DNA from: Roseovarius aestuariivivens
GTDB taxonomy: Bacteria; Pseudomonadota; Alphaproteobacteria; Rhodobacterales; Rhodobacteraceae
Assembly (NCBI RefSeq): GCF_004761875.1
Contig: NZ_SJEY01000001.1
Span: 124,001 to 188,000 of the forward strand
DNA: 64,000 nt
Direction of reading: 5' to 3'
Position numbers and translations under genes: made by a program. Under the pieces are notes generated by a model, which was not told where the DNA came from, did not search any database, and saw only the letters and a program-made list of their open reading frames with translations. Of the stretch, positions 49,271 to 58,860 are shown piece after piece. Every line of letters starts with the position of its first letter. Within the stretch, counting starts at the first letter, position 1.

Positions 49271-50780
49271 GCAGGTCCTCGTAGATGGGCCGCAGGGCGC
49301 GGCGCAGGAGTTTGCCGTTCGCGCCGGTGGGCAGCGCGTCGAGATGAAAAAAGCCCCGGGGCTGCTTGTAGCTTGCCAATCGCGCGGCGGCAAAGCCGTG
49401 CAGGTCGTCCAGGTCAAGGGCGCGCGGCCCTGTGTAGAACGCCATGATCAGCCGCGCGTCGCGTTTGACTTCTATTTCAGTGACCGCGGATTGGGTGATA
49501 CCCGGGTGAGTGTTGAGAACGGCTTCCACTTCCAGCGGCGAGACCCGAAAGCCGCCGGCGTTCATCATGTCGTCGGCGCGGCCTAAATAAGTAATATCGC
49601 CCGTTTCGCTCATCCGGCCCTGGTCGCCGGTCAGAAACCATGCCTCGCGCATTCGGGCGGCGGTTGCATCCCGCGCGCCGAAATAACCCAGCATCAGCCC
49701 CGGATCGTCGCGATGCACCGCAATGACACCATCTTGTCCACGCGGCACCGGGCCGTCCTCGCCAAGGATCGTAACCCGCCGTCCCGCTTGTGGCCGTCCC
49801 AATGTTCCGGGCGCCGCCGGGCGATCGGGACTGGCCGAGATAAAGGTCGAACACTCTGACATGCCGAACGCCTCGTGGATCGCGGTGCCGGTTGCCGCCT
49901 GCCAATCCTGCCGGACCGTCTCCGACAGCTTTTCTCCGGCCGAAAGCGCGTGCCGCAATCTGGGAAGGTTGGGCAATTGTCCTGCCAGCATCTTGCGGAA
50001 GACACCCGGCGCGGCGGCAAAGATCGTGGCGTCGTGACGCTTCATCAAAAGTGGCAGCTGCTGAGGCGCAATCCCCGCTTTGGGAATGAGCGCGGTCGCC
50101 CCGGCGGTCCACGGATCCATAAGGCCTGTGCCGAGCGTATACGTCCAGTTGAACGCCCCGGCATGCATCATCCTGTCGTCCTGCCGAAGCCCGTACCAGC
50201 CGTCGACCATCATCTGGCGCGCCCAGATGGCGCGATGGGCATGGACCACGGCACGTGGCACGCCCGAGGTGCCAGAGGTAAAGATGATATACCCGGGCCG
50301 GTCGGGATCTCCCATTTCGAACGACGCCGGGGGCAGGGCATACATGTCGTCGAGCTCTGACAAGCCGAGCATCGGCAGCGCCGTGTCGGGGCAGGCCACT
50401 TCCTGTGCCCTGAGGATCAGCCGGGGCTGAACCGTGTCGATGATCTCGGCGACCTCTTTTGCCGTCAGCTGCGAAGAGGTCGGCACTGGCACCAACCCCA
50501 CGGCGAGCGCGCCGAGATAGGCCACCGGGAATTCCACCGTATTTCCCAGCCGCATGAGAACGCGGTCACCGGGTGAAAGACCGGCCCGCAAAAACCCCGT
50601 TCCCGTTCCCAAAACGGCCGCCTTCAGCCGGGCGTAGCTACAACGCTCCGCACCTGCCAGGCCCAACACCGCAAGTGCCACCTTGTCGGGCAAGCTGTCG
50701 GCATGGCGCAGCACATGCGCGGCCATGTTGAACGGCGCGGGACAGGGCGCGAACGGCGCGGACTGTGTCTCGGACAGCAT
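49257..50780 (-). CDS. Acyl-CoA synthetase (AMP-forming)
   Basis: A 507-residue adenylating enzyme with the start proposed at ATG 50780. The AMP-binding loop IIFTSGTSGVPRAVVH is near residue 150, EAFGMSECSTF is the A5 region, and LTGDQGRM plus GFRVSPLEVE follow. It resembles benzoate-CoA ligase or medium-chain acyl-CoA synthetases. The substrate is unclear. It is divergent from the XRE-cupin gene (67 bases), which may regulate it. Confidence 0.88.
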   Translation of the reverse strand: MLSETQSAPFAPCPAPFNMAAHVLRHADSLPDKVALAVLGLAGAERCSYARLKAAVLGTGTGFLRAGLSPGDRVLMRLGNTVEFPVAYLGALAVGLVPVPTSSQLTAKEVAEIIDTVQPRLILRAQEVACPDTALPMLGLSELDDMYALPPASFEMGDPDRPGYIIFTSGTSGVPRAVVHAHRAIWARQMMVDGWYGLRQDDRMMHAGAFNWTYTLGTGLMDPWTAGATALIPKAGIAPQQLPLLMKRHDATIFAAAPGVFRKMLAGQLPNLPRLRHALSAGEKLSETVRQDWQAATGTAIHEAFGMSECSTFISASPDRPAAPGTLGRPQAGRRVTILGEDGPVPRGQDGVIAVHRDDPGLMLGYFGARDATAARMREAWFLTGDQGRMSETGDITYLGRADDMMNAGGFRVSPLEVEAVLNTHPGITQSAVTEIEVKRDARLIMAFYTGPRALDLDDLHGFAAARLASYKQPRGFFHLDALPTGANGKLLRRALRPIYEDLHGQA

Positions 50781-50847
50781 GCGCACAGGCTTAGGACCCG
50801 GTTGTGCCAGTTGCAAGTGTCGCACCCGCTGCGTAAAGCTTTGCGCC

Positions 50848-51471
50848 ATGGAAGATCGCTCGCCTGTCAGCCTGATCCGCATCGCGCGGGAAAATGGTGC
50901 CGAGGAATCGGCGGAACCGCTCAACTTGGGAGAGCGGGTACGCGAATTGCGCAAATCGCGCGGCTGGACCCTCGAACAGGCGGCCCGGCACGCGGGACTC
51001 GCGCGCTCGACGCTCTCGAAGATCGAGAACGAACAGATGTCGCCCACTTATGAGGCGCTCAAAAAACTCGCTGAAGGTCTGCAGATCTCGGTGCCGCAGC
51101 TTTTCACGCCGCCGCAGCGGGACCAGATCAGCGGACGCATGGCCGTCACGAGAACCGGTCTTGGAACGCATCATGCGACAACTACCTATGAACATGAACT
51201 TCTGGCAGATGCCCTGTCCAAAAAGCGCATGCTGCCCTATCGGGCACGGGTGCGCGCGAGGTCGATGGACGAATTCGACGGGTGGGTGCGCCACGACGGC
51301 GAGGAATTCCTCTATGTTCTCACCGGCGTCGTGCGGCTTTTCACCGAATTTTACGAACCCATTGAGATGCGCCGCGGCGACAGCGCCTATTACGACGCGA
51401 CTATGGGGCATAATGTCGTGTCGGTCTCAGACGAGGACGCGACGATCCTCTGGATCACCTCGCTCGGATAA
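50848..51471 (+). CDS. XRE-family regulator with C-terminal cupin domain
   Basis: A 207-residue regulator from ATG 50848. The helix-turn-helix is at about residues 30-85 (VRELRKSRGWTLEQAARHAG, then STLSKIENEQMSPTYEALKK), and a small cupin domain follows (EFLYVLTGVVRLFTEFYEP). Relatives control catabolic genes by sensing a small ligand. The divergent acyl-CoA synthetase is a likely target. Confidence 0.9.
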   Translation: MEDRSPVSLIRIARENGAEESAEPLNLGERVRELRKSRGWTLEQAARHAGLARSTLSKIENEQMSPTYEALKKLAEGLQISVPQLFTPPQRDQISGRMAVTRTGLGTHHATTTYEHELLADALSKKRMLPYRARVRARSMDEFDGWVRHDGEEFLYVLTGVVRLFTEFYEPIEMRRGDSAYYDATMGHNVVSVSDEDATILWITSLG

Positions 51472-51478
51472 TCCGTTT

Positions 51479-52177
51479 CTACCCCGCCTGACGCGCGTTC
51501 ACCTTATGGAATATATGCGTGAAGGTGGCCGCACCGAGGATCGGAATCACCAGATTCAGGACCGGAACCGTAAGCGGGATTGCCATCAGCGCGCCAGCGG
51601 CCCAGATCAAACCGCGGTTGGCCTTGCGCATCGTTTTGGCGTTCTTGCGCCCGATCCTGCGCATCGCGGCGAGCTGAAAATACTCCATCCCCAACAGATA
51701 TCCGTTGAGGCCCCAGAAGATGAAGGGGGCCATCGGCGCGAACAGCGCGTAGAAAAACAACGCCACGATATTCGCCGCAACAATCACCCCTAGAAAATTG
51801 ACGGTATCCTTGAACGCCTCGCCCATTGGCTGCGGATCCGCCGGCGGCAGATCCGGGTAATGGCGATCCTCGACCGCCTGTGCCACCTCGTCGAGAAACA
51901 TCGACGTGATCGCCGACGCCACCGGCACCATCAGCACGATGGAGAGCAGGATCATCACCCCAAGCCCCGCAAAGCTGAGCAGATCGTCGATCCAGTTGAC
52001 CTCGCCGATCAGCCACACGGTGGTCGTATCGCCGCTGATCCACTGAATGAAGATCAATACACCCACCGTCGCGGCGATGAGCAGCGCAAGGGTCAGACCG
52101 ATCCCGAGCAAAAGCACGCGCCGGAACCTCGGATCGCCGATCTGACCGAGGGCCTGGAAGAAGGAGCCGAAGATCAT
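51479..52177 (-). CDS. EI24/CysZ-like membrane protein
   Basis: A 232-residue protein with about four predicted helices and the EI24-type pattern (FFQALGQIGDPRFRRVLLLG, then GLNGYLLGMEYFQLAAMRR). CysZ relatives are linked to sulfate uptake, but distant members are not proven transporters. Its start overlaps the preceding nitroreductase-like gene by four bases (ATGA), so the two are coupled. Confidence 0.8.
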   Translation of the reverse strand: MIFGSFFQALGQIGDPRFRRVLLLGIGLTLALLIAATVGVLIFIQWISGDTTTVWLIGEVNWIDDLLSFAGLGVMILLSIVLMVPVASAITSMFLDEVAQAVEDRHYPDLPPADPQPMGEAFKDTVNFLGVIVAANIVALFFYALFAPMAPFIFWGLNGYLLGMEYFQLAAMRRIGRKNAKTMRKANRGLIWAAGALMAIPLTVPVLNLVIPILGAATFTHIFHKVNARQAG

Positions 52178-52752
52178 TCCGATACCCAGGTCGTGATGGC
52201 GTCGAGATCCGGGCGCGGGCGTTCGGGCGGAGCGCTTTTTTCGGTACCGATATGGATAATGCCCGCGATACGCTCATCCGTGGCAAGGCCTAGTCCTGCC
52301 TCGACAAAGCCTCTGTCATGCGCCGCCCAGCCGGAGAGCCAGTTCGCCCCCCAGCCCGACGCCAGCGCAGCATTCAAAAGCGCGAGGCAGACCGCGCCGG
52401 CAGAGTAGGTCTGTTCGACCGGCGGAATTTTCGGAGACGGTTTCTGAACCTCAATCACTGCAATCGCGAGATAAGAGTCCGCGAACTGGCGGTGCGCCTT
52501 GTCGATGTCGTCCTCGCTGCGGCCAAGGCTCATACCCCGCGCCGAAGCCAACTCCGCCAATCGCAATAACGCCGAACGCTCAAGCACGATGAAGCGCCAT
52601 GGTTCCAGCTTGCCGTGATCGGGTGTGCGGGCCGCGGCCCGCAGGATCGGTTCCAGCGCAGCGCGGTCCGGCACCGGCGGGGCCAGCGTCTTGGCAGGGC
52701 GCGACCGGCGCGACAAAAGAAAATCGAGGGCGGCTTGATTTCGGTCTGGCAC
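52174..52752 (-). CDS. Nitroreductase-family flavoprotein
   Basis: A 192-residue protein with a GTG start at 52752 (AGAGG about ten bases before). FMN-binding signatures include FLLSRRSRPAKTL near the start, AARTPDHGKLEPWRFIVLE and SAGAVCLALLNAALASGWGA. It resembles YdjA-type oxygen-insensitive NAD(P)H nitroreductases. The physiological substrate is unknown. It is coupled with the CysZ-like gene. Confidence 0.85.
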   Translation of the reverse strand: MPDRNQAALDFLLSRRSRPAKTLAPPVPDRAALEPILRAAARTPDHGKLEPWRFIVLERSALLRLAELASARGMSLGRSEDDIDKAHRQFADSYLAIAVIEVQKPSPKIPPVEQTYSAGAVCLALLNAALASGWGANWLSGWAAHDRGFVEAGLGLATDERIAGIIHIGTEKSAPPERPRPDLDAITTWVSE

Positions 52753-52831
52753 GGGGCGTGGCCTCTTTCGTTGCGACAGGTTTGCCCTACATGTCGTCGT
52801 CACAGCGCACTCTTCAAGTCCGCAAACGCGT

Positions 52832-53071
52832 TCAGGTCTTGGAAACACGCAGGCTATACACCCCTTCGGGCAGATCAAGCGCGGCCCCGAGATCGCGCAA
52901 CTGCTCGGCTGACAGCGTCACCTTCTGCATCCGGTCGGTGCGCGGATCGTACTGTTCGATCGTCACGCATTCCTCGAACGCATTGATGATGACATCCTCC
53001 TGCAAAGGCGCAGGACCCTCATCAACGAGGGTTACGACGGTCGAGTCGAATTCATGTTCGATGGAAAACAT
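52832..53071 (-). CDS. Conserved small acidic protein of unknown function
   Basis: A 79-residue soluble acidic protein starting MFSIEHEFDSTVVTLVDEG. It reads as a two-sheet, single-domain protein with no recognisable motif. It is on the same strand as the nitroreductase but 79 bases upstream of it. I judge it real from composition and sensible start, without a known family. Confidence 0.6.
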   Translation of the reverse strand: MFSIEHEFDSTVVTLVDEGPAPLQEDVIINAFEECVTIEQYDPRTDRMQKVTLSAEQLRDLGAALDLPEGVYSLRVSKT

Positions 53072-53207
53072 ACACGCACCCTAGCGTGACGCGCGCCGGG
53101 CGCAATCGGCTTTTGACCGCCATCAAGATCATGTTGGTGTGATCGGGGTGGCGGTGGCCAAAAACCCTGTTACTTATTGTTCAACCCAAGATATGACGGA
53201 CGTTGCC

Positions 53208-53915
53208 ATGCGCTGGATAGCTCTGATTTCACTCGCCCTTCTGACGGCATGCGAGGTGACCACCGCACCCACCGGCCCCGCACAGCCCGGCCAACCACAG
53301 GCCCGGACCGTCAGCGCGCCCAACGGGTCTCAACTGAACCGTTTCCGGCAGGTCGTCGCCCGGGTCGAACCCGAGGCCGAAAGATATTGCCGCGCCCGCA
53401 CGGGGCGCGGGACGAATTGCGATTTCAACATCGTCATCGACGACCGCAGGGGGCAGCCGCCCAATGCTTTCCAGACCCTGGACCGGAATGGCCGTCCGAT
53501 TATCGCCTTCACGCTGGCGCTGATTGCCGATACGCGCAATTCCGACGAATTGGCATTCGTGCTCAGCCATGAGGCTGCGCACCATATCGCCGGCCATATC
53601 CCGAGACAGCGCCAGAATGCGGCGGCGGGGGCAATCTTGCTGGGAGGGCTTGCCACCCTCGCGGGCGCGGGCGCCAGCACTGTCGATGCCGCCACCAATA
53701 TCGGAGCGAGCGTCGGCGCGCGCAGCTATTCCAAGGATTTCGAGCTCGAGGCCGACGCGCTTGGCACGGTGATCGCCCGGCGGTCTGGATATGATCCGGT
53801 GCGCGGCGCGGCCTATTTCACGCGCATTCCCGACCCCGGTGACCGGTTTCTCGGCACCCATCCGCCAAATGCGCAGCGGATCGAGACAGTACGGCGCGTT
53901 AACGCCAGCCTTTGA
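53208..53915 (+). CDS. M48-family zinc metalloprotease, lipoprotein
   Basis: A 235-residue protein. ATG 53208 gives a lipoprotein signal with lipobox LLTAC (Cys15), and an ATG at 53193 would add five residues. The zinc site is HEAAH (His121-His125), and the third ligand lies in FELEADALGT. It resembles the LoiP/YcaL group that tends the outer membrane. The next gene starts at the base after its stop, so they are probably coupled. Confidence 0.88.
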   Translation: MRWIALISLALLTACEVTTAPTGPAQPGQPQARTVSAPNGSQLNRFRQVVARVEPEAERYCRARTGRGTNCDFNIVIDDRRGQPPNAFQTLDRNGRPIIAFTLALIADTRNSDELAFVLSHEAAHHIAGHIPRQRQNAAAGAILLGGLATLAGAGASTVDAATNIGASVGARSYSKDFELEADALGTVIARRSGYDPVRGAAYFTRIPDPGDRFLGTHPPNAQRIETVRRVNASL

Positions 53916-54284
53916 ATGCGCCAGCTTACGGGCGTGATCAGCGACAGGGGGTCGAAATACGCCGTATCCGGCGCCCCGGCGCACGACCGCGAAGCCGTCG
54001 ATCTGGTGCTCAAAGATCTCAAGCGCGACAAGAAATTCGCCAAGGCCACGCACAACACATGGGCGATGCTTCCCTCCGACGGTGCGCCGCTTAAATCTGA
54101 CGATGGCGAGGCCGGGGCTGGAATGGTTATCTTGCGCATGCTGCAGCGGGCCGATCTTCGCGACCATGTGGTGATCGTCACACGCTGGTTCGGCGGCAAA
54201 CATCTTGGCGGCGACAGGTTTCGGCATGTGCAGGACTGCGTCACCGCGTATCTCGACGCGCTTGACGCAGATCAAGGCGCCTAG
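53916..54284 (+). CDS. YigZ/IMPACT N-terminal domain protein
   Basis: A 122-residue protein matching the UPF0029 N-terminal (Impact) domain: MRQLTGVISDRGSKYAVSGA, then ATHNTWAM, DDGEAGAGMVILRML and VTRWFGGKHLGGDR. It is shorter than E. coli YigZ (about 205) and lacks its C-terminal domain, which is common in alphaproteobacteria. It has a possible translation or proteolysis link. It starts at the base after the M48 gene. Confidence 0.85.
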   Translation: MRQLTGVISDRGSKYAVSGAPAHDREAVDLVLKDLKRDKKFAKATHNTWAMLPSDGAPLKSDDGEAGAGMVILRMLQRADLRDHVVIVTRWFGGKHLGGDRFRHVQDCVTAYLDALDADQGA

Positions 54285-54335
54285 ACAAGGGCCGCCGCAG
54301 GGTGGAACCGTTCCTGCCCGAAAAGGATAATCCGA

Positions 54336-54602
54336 ATGACCCAGACGCTGACGATCAAACGCCACGCCGCGCTTGTCGACCGCATGGCCGAAACTCTCGG
54401 CATCGATCTAGAAGAGGCCACATTACAAGGCTTCGTGTTGCCCGACACCCTGACGGACGCCGTATTGCGCTGCACCGGCTGCAGCAATCCAGACGGCTGC
54501 ACGCAATGGCTGCAGTCCCACAGCGCGGGCGCCGAGGCCACGCCGTCGATGTGCCGCAATGGAGATCTCTTCGCGATGCTCCGCGATGGAAAGCGCGTTT
54601 AG
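54336..54602 (+). CDS. DUF6455-like cysteine protein
   Basis: An 88-residue protein with DUF6455 character: an amphipathic N-terminus (RHAALVDRMAETLGIDLEEA) and Cys residues in RCTGCSNPDGCTQWL and SMCRN that could bind zinc or a cofactor. The family is common in roseobacters and its function is unknown. Its stop codon interlocks with the stop of the opposite hlyIII gene. Confidence 0.78.
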   Translation: MTQTLTIKRHAALVDRMAETLGIDLEEATLQGFVLPDTLTDAVLRCTGCSNPDGCTQWLQSHSAGAEATPSMCRNGDLFAMLRDGKRV

Positions 54603-55252
54603 AACGCGGGCGGGGCCGCAAGCGCTGAGGTGATGCCAAGAAACGTACAGGCCGTTGCGGCCAGCACGAAGGCGTGCCAGATGGCATTGGCGTAGCGCAG
54701 ACTTTCCCAACAGTAGAAGACCACGGCACCGGTATAGATCATCCCGCCCGTGATAATGAGAAACACGCTTTCGCGCGGTAGGTTGGGCCAGAGTGGGATG
54801 AGAAGGACCAGCCCCAGCCAGCCAAGCGCGACCTGCGGCAGCCATCCGGTGGACATTTTTCCCGGCGCCGCGCGCAGCTTGAACACGGCTCCGGTCAACG
54901 CCAGCGCCCAGATGAGGCACAGAATGACGTAGCCGGACAGACTTCCGAGCAGGACACCAAGCGGCGTCAGCGTGCCTGCGATCTTCACGTAAATGGCCGC
55001 ATGGTCGATCCGCCGCAGCAAAGGGCGCGCGCTCGTATGTGCTGCAAGATGGTAGGCCGCCGAGGCGCTCAGCATCGTCACGAGGGCCAGCGCGTAAACC
55101 ATTGCCGCCCAGAACGTGCTCCACGGAAGCTGATCGGCGATCATCGCGAAAAGAACAACGACGCCGGCCAGCGCCGCGCTTACACCTACCACGTGCACGA
55201 CGCCATCGGCGATCCGTTCAGCTCTGGAATAGGCGGGATAAGACATCGACAT
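54599..55252 (-). CDS. Hemolysin III family membrane protein
   Basis: A 217-residue protein with seven predicted helices and the HlyIII/PAQR pattern: SAAYHLAAH near residue 65, RIDHAAIYVKIAGTLTP and a C-terminal His in AIWHAFVLAAT. Members are PAQR-type hydrolase-like receptors, and the hemolysin name is historical. It converges on the DUF6455 gene with interlocking stops. Confidence 0.88.
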   Translation of the reverse strand: MSMSYPAYSRAERIADGVVHVVGVSAALAGVVVLFAMIADQLPWSTFWAAMVYALALVTMLSASAAYHLAAHTSARPLLRRIDHAAIYVKIAGTLTPLGVLLGSLSGYVILCLIWALALTGAVFKLRAAPGKMSTGWLPQVALGWLGLVLLIPLWPNLPRESVFLIITGGMIYTGAVVFYCWESLRYANAIWHAFVLAATACTFLGITSALAAPPAF

Positions 55253-55363
55253 GCCTCCTTGCCTTTACGATACCATGAATTCCAGGCTTCAACGTACCGG
55301 AATTTGGTCACAAAATTGTTTCCAAGTCTTTCAGGAATTGGCGCAGTCGGCCCGACGAAACTT

Positions 55364-56758
55364 TCAGCGCGTCGTCAGCCGTCCCCAAAGATCGTAGTCC
55401 CCGGCTTCGTCCACCTCCACCGTAACGATATCGCCAACCTGAAGGCGCTCGGTGCCTTCGTCGATGAATAAGCAGCCGTCGATTTCTGGCGCATCTGCCT
55501 TGGTTCGGCAGGTGGCGATACCATCCTCGTCGATGTCATCAACGATTACGTCTTGCACGGATCCAACCTTTTCGGCCAGCTTATCCACAGAAATCGCCTG
55601 GGCGACCTGCATAAAGCGCTCCCAACGCGCCTGTTTGACTTCGTCCGGTACGTGATCGGGTAGGTCGTTCGACCGTGCGCCCGCCACGTTCTCGTATTGG
55701 AAGCATCCCACGCGATCGAGCCGCGCTTCGCGCAGCCAGTCAAGCAGCGTCTCGAACTCCGCTTCCGTTTCTCCCGGGTAACCCACGATGAAGGTCGATC
55801 GCAGGGCGATATCCGGGCAGGCCGCACGCCAGGCGGCGATCTCATCGAGCGTTTTGGCGGCTGCCGCCGGCCGCGCCATACGTCTGAGCGTGTCGGGATG
55901 CGCATGTTGGAACGGAATGTCCAGATAGGGCAGCAGTCCGTTTCCCGCGTCGGCCATGATCGGTATGAGGTCGCGCACATGGGGATAGGGGTAGACGTAG
56001 TGCAGCCGCACCCAGGCCCCGAGGTCGCCGAGCGCACGCGACAGATCGACGATGTGACTGCGCAGATCGCCGCCCTTCCACGGATTTATGTCATGCTTGC
56101 GGTCCACCCCGTAGGCGCTTGTATCCTGTGAGATAACCAGAAGTTCGCGCACGCCTCCCTCGGCTAGCTTTTCCGCTTCGCGCAGAATGGCGTGCGCCGG
56201 GCGAGAGGCCAGACGCCCGCGCATGTCGGGGATAATGCAGAACTTGCACTTGTGATTGCAACCTTCTGAAATCTTGAGATAACTGTAGTGGCGAGGCGTC
56301 AGCTTCACACCCCCCGCCGGCAGCAGGTCCACGAAAGGATCCGGATCAGGCGGGACGGCGGCATGCACCGCGTCCAGCACCTGTTCGTATTGATGCGGGC
56401 CGGTCACCGCCAGCACCTTTGGATGCGCCCCGGTGATGTAGTCGGGCTCCGCGCCCAGACAGCCGGTTACGATCACCCGCCCGTTTTCTCGCAGTGCTTC
56501 GCCGATGGCCTCAAGGCTTTCAGCCTTGGCGCTGTCCAGGAACCCGCAGGTATTCACGATCACCGCGTCGGCGCCTTCGTAGTCGGATGAAATGCCATAG
56601 CCTTCGGCGCGCAGCCGCGTGAGAATCTGTTCGCTGTCCACCAGCGCTTTGGGGCATCCCAGCGAAACCATGCCGACCACCGGCTGGCCCGGGCGCGTGC
56701 GCGCCGTCATCTCGGGCCGGGCAAGGTCGGGGCGCAGGTCTGGGGGATTGGTGCTCAT
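55364..56758 (-). CDS. rimO: Ribosomal protein S12 methylthiotransferase
   Basis: A 464-residue radical SAM enzyme from ATG 56758. The N-terminal UPF0004 domain has [14 protein letters not shown] and [10 protein letters not shown]. The radical SAM motif CNHKCKFC is near residue 165, and a C-terminal TRAM domain binds RNA. It adds a methylthio group to Asp88 of ribosomal protein S12. It lies on the strand opposite asmA, with the two starts 102 bases apart. Confidence 0.95.
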   Translation of the reverse strand: MSTNPPDLRPDLARPEMTARTRPGQPVVGMVSLGCPKALVDSEQILTRLRAEGYGISSDYEGADAVIVNTCGFLDSAKAESLEAIGEALRENGRVIVTGCLGAEPDYITGAHPKVLAVTGPHQYEQVLDAVHAAVPPDPDPFVDLLPAGGVKLTPRHYSYLKISEGCNHKCKFCIIPDMRGRLASRPAHAILREAEKLAEGGVRELLVISQDTSAYGVDRKHDINPWKGGDLRSHIVDLSRALGDLGAWVRLHYVYPYPHVRDLIPIMADAGNGLLPYLDIPFQHAHPDTLRRMARPAAAAKTLDEIAAWRAACPDIALRSTFIVGYPGETEAEFETLLDWLREARLDRVGCFQYENVAGARSNDLPDHVPDEVKQARWERFMQVAQAISVDKLAEKVGSVQDVIVDDIDEDGIATCRTKADAPEIDGCLFIDEGTERLQVGDIVTVEVDEAGDYDLWGRLTTR

Positions 56759-56860
56759 GGCCGGGCCTATATCGCCGCACCGGCGCTCATGGAAGCACAA
56801 AAGCGGTTGTTGGCGGCGCGCCGCCTTCCTAGACTTTGCATGAAAACGTGGGAGAGAGGA

Positions 56861-58828
56861 ATGCGCTGGATCATCCGTTTGGTCGCCCTCGTTGTCGTCC
56901 TGGCCCTTGTGGCCGTAGGCTCGCTGCTTTTTTTGCCCGGAGACAGGATCGCCCGGATTGCCGCAGATCAGATCACGCGCATGACGGGCCGTGCCGTCAC
57001 GCTTGAGGGCGACACGAGGATCAGCTTCTATCCTGTGCTGGGCGTCAGCACGGGCGCGATCACCATTGCCAACGCATCCTGGGCCGGGGAGACACCGATG
57101 TTCCGTGCCGACAGTCTCAAGGTCGGGGTGGAACCGCAGGCGCTTTGGGGCGGCGATATCCGTATCACCGGGCTCGAGGCGGTCGCGCCCGAAATCACCC
57201 TGCACCGCGCAGCCGACGGGCGCGTCAATTGGGAACTGGGGGTCGAGAACGTCGCCCCATCCGGGCAGGCTTCGACCGATGGTGCGACGTCGGCGCCCGC
57301 GGAATCCAGACGCCTCGCACTCACGCTGGACCGTGCGCTTATCACCAATGCAACGCTGACCTATATCGACGATGGGGCGGGTCGAACAACCCGCCAGTCG
57401 GGCGTGGATTTCGATCTGCGCTGGCCGGATTACGAAGGCACCGCCGAGTTCAGTCTTGTTTTGCGCCCCGCAGGACAGCCCGTGACCATCGCAGGTCATC
57501 TTGACCGGGTGGCGCATTTCATCGACGGCGGCGTTTCGGATATCGCAGTCACCGTGAACACGCGCGGCGGCGAGATCGCGTTTGCCGGCCGGGCCGGCAG
57601 CGCGCCCGAGGCCGCGGGTCGCTTCAGCACAGATATTGCCGACATCAAAGGGTTTCTCGGCACGCTGGGTCTGTCCGGCATCGAGCTTCCCGCGGGGATC
57701 GGCCCGGGCATCGCCGCCGCAGCCGACCTGACTTATACCCGCGATACACGACTCGCCTTGCGCGACATGGCGGTCGAGCTCGGCGGCAACGCCGTGACCG
57801 GGGGGGCCGATCTCGCCCTTGCGGGAGACAAGCCGCGTCTCAATCTGCAACTCAATGCCGACGCGCTGGATTTCTCTTCCAAACCGGGACAGGGCGGCGC
57901 GTCGGGTGATACCGCCACGGCTGCGGCGTCAAGCGCCGGCTGGTCGACCGACCCGATCGACGCCTCCGCTCTTGCCTGGCTCGATGCCGAAGTGGCGCTT
58001 GTCGCCAACAGCATCGATCTGGGCGATCTGACGCTTGGCAAGACCCGCACGCTGGCCACTCTGACGCGGTCGCGCCTAGTGTTCGATATCCGCGAGCTGC
58101 GTGCCTACAAGGGTCTCATCACCGGCCAGTTCGTGGTCAACAACCGCTCTGGCCTTTCGGTCGGTGGCGACCTTGCGGCAACCGACATCGATTTGCAGAC
58201 CCTGCTGACCGAGACGATGGAGGTCACACGTCTCTCGGGCACGGCCGATGGAACGCTGAAATTCCTTGGCGTGGGCAATACGATGCAGACGATCATGTCG
58301 TCGCTGTCCGGCGAGGGATCGCTCAAAACCGGGCGCGGTGTGATATCAGGTATCGATCTTGATCGGCTGATGCGCTCAGGCGATGCCACCGGCGGCACAA
58401 CCGTTTTCGACAGCGCGTCCGCCACCTTTCGCATGGAAGATGGCAATCTATTCAACGATGACCTCACGATGATCCTGCCGCTGGCCCGCGCCTCCGGCGC
58501 AGGGCGCATCGGGCTTGGTGCGCGCGATATCGATTATGTCTTCACGCCAAGGCTGCTTGATGGCGGATCAGGCAATGGTCTTGCGATCCCGGTCAAGATT
58601 CGCGGACCTTGGGCAAACCCACGCATCACGCCCGATCTGGAAGCGGCCATCGACCTGAATTTCAACGAAGAAAAGAAAGAGATCGAGCGCAAGGCGCGCC
58701 GCGAGGTCGAGCGCGAGGTTGAAAAACAGCTTGGGATTACACGCCAGGAGGGCCAGTCGCTCGAAGACGCGGCCAAGGACGCCCTGGAAAAGGAGCTAGA
58801 GCGGGGCATCCTCAAGCTCGTCGATTGA
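56861..58828 (+). CDS. AsmA family protein
   Basis: A 655-residue protein from ATG 56861 (GGAGAGAGG directly upstream). A single N-terminal helix ([19 protein letters not shown]) anchors a long periplasmic repeat-type domain, and [20 protein letters not shown] with [17 protein letters not shown] are typical AsmA C-terminal segments. The tail is a charged coiled coil. AsmA proteins carry lipids between membranes. It is longer than a minimal AsmA. Confidence 0.88.
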   Translation: MRWIIRLVALVVVLALVAVGSLLFLPGDRIARIAADQITRMTGRAVTLEGDTRISFYPVLGVSTGAITIANASWAGETPMFRADSLKVGVEPQALWGGDIRITGLEAVAPEITLHRAADGRVNWELGVENVAPSGQASTDGATSAPAESRRLALTLDRALITNATLTYIDDGAGRTTRQSGVDFDLRWPDYEGTAEFSLVLRPAGQPVTIAGHLDRVAHFIDGGVSDIAVTVNTRGGEIAFAGRAGSAPEAAGRFSTDIADIKGFLGTLGLSGIELPAGIGPGIAAAADLTYTRDTRLALRDMAVELGGNAVTGGADLALAGDKPRLNLQLNADALDFSSKPGQGGASGDTATAAASSAGWSTDPIDASALAWLDAEVALVANSIDLGDLTLGKTRTLATLTRSRLVFDIRELRAYKGLITGQFVVNNRSGLSVGGDLAATDIDLQTLLTETMEVTRLSGTADGTLKFLGVGNTMQTIMSSLSGEGSLKTGRGVISGIDLDRLMRSGDATGGTTVFDSASATFRMEDGNLFNDDLTMILPLARASGAGRIGLGARDIDYVFTPRLLDGGSGNGLAIPVKIRGPWANPRITPDLEAAIDLNFNEEKKEIERKARREVEREVEKQLGITRQEGQSLEDAAKDALEKELERGILKLVD

Positions 58829-58860
58829 CCTTGTGGACCGCCCCGCATAGCTGAACTTGC

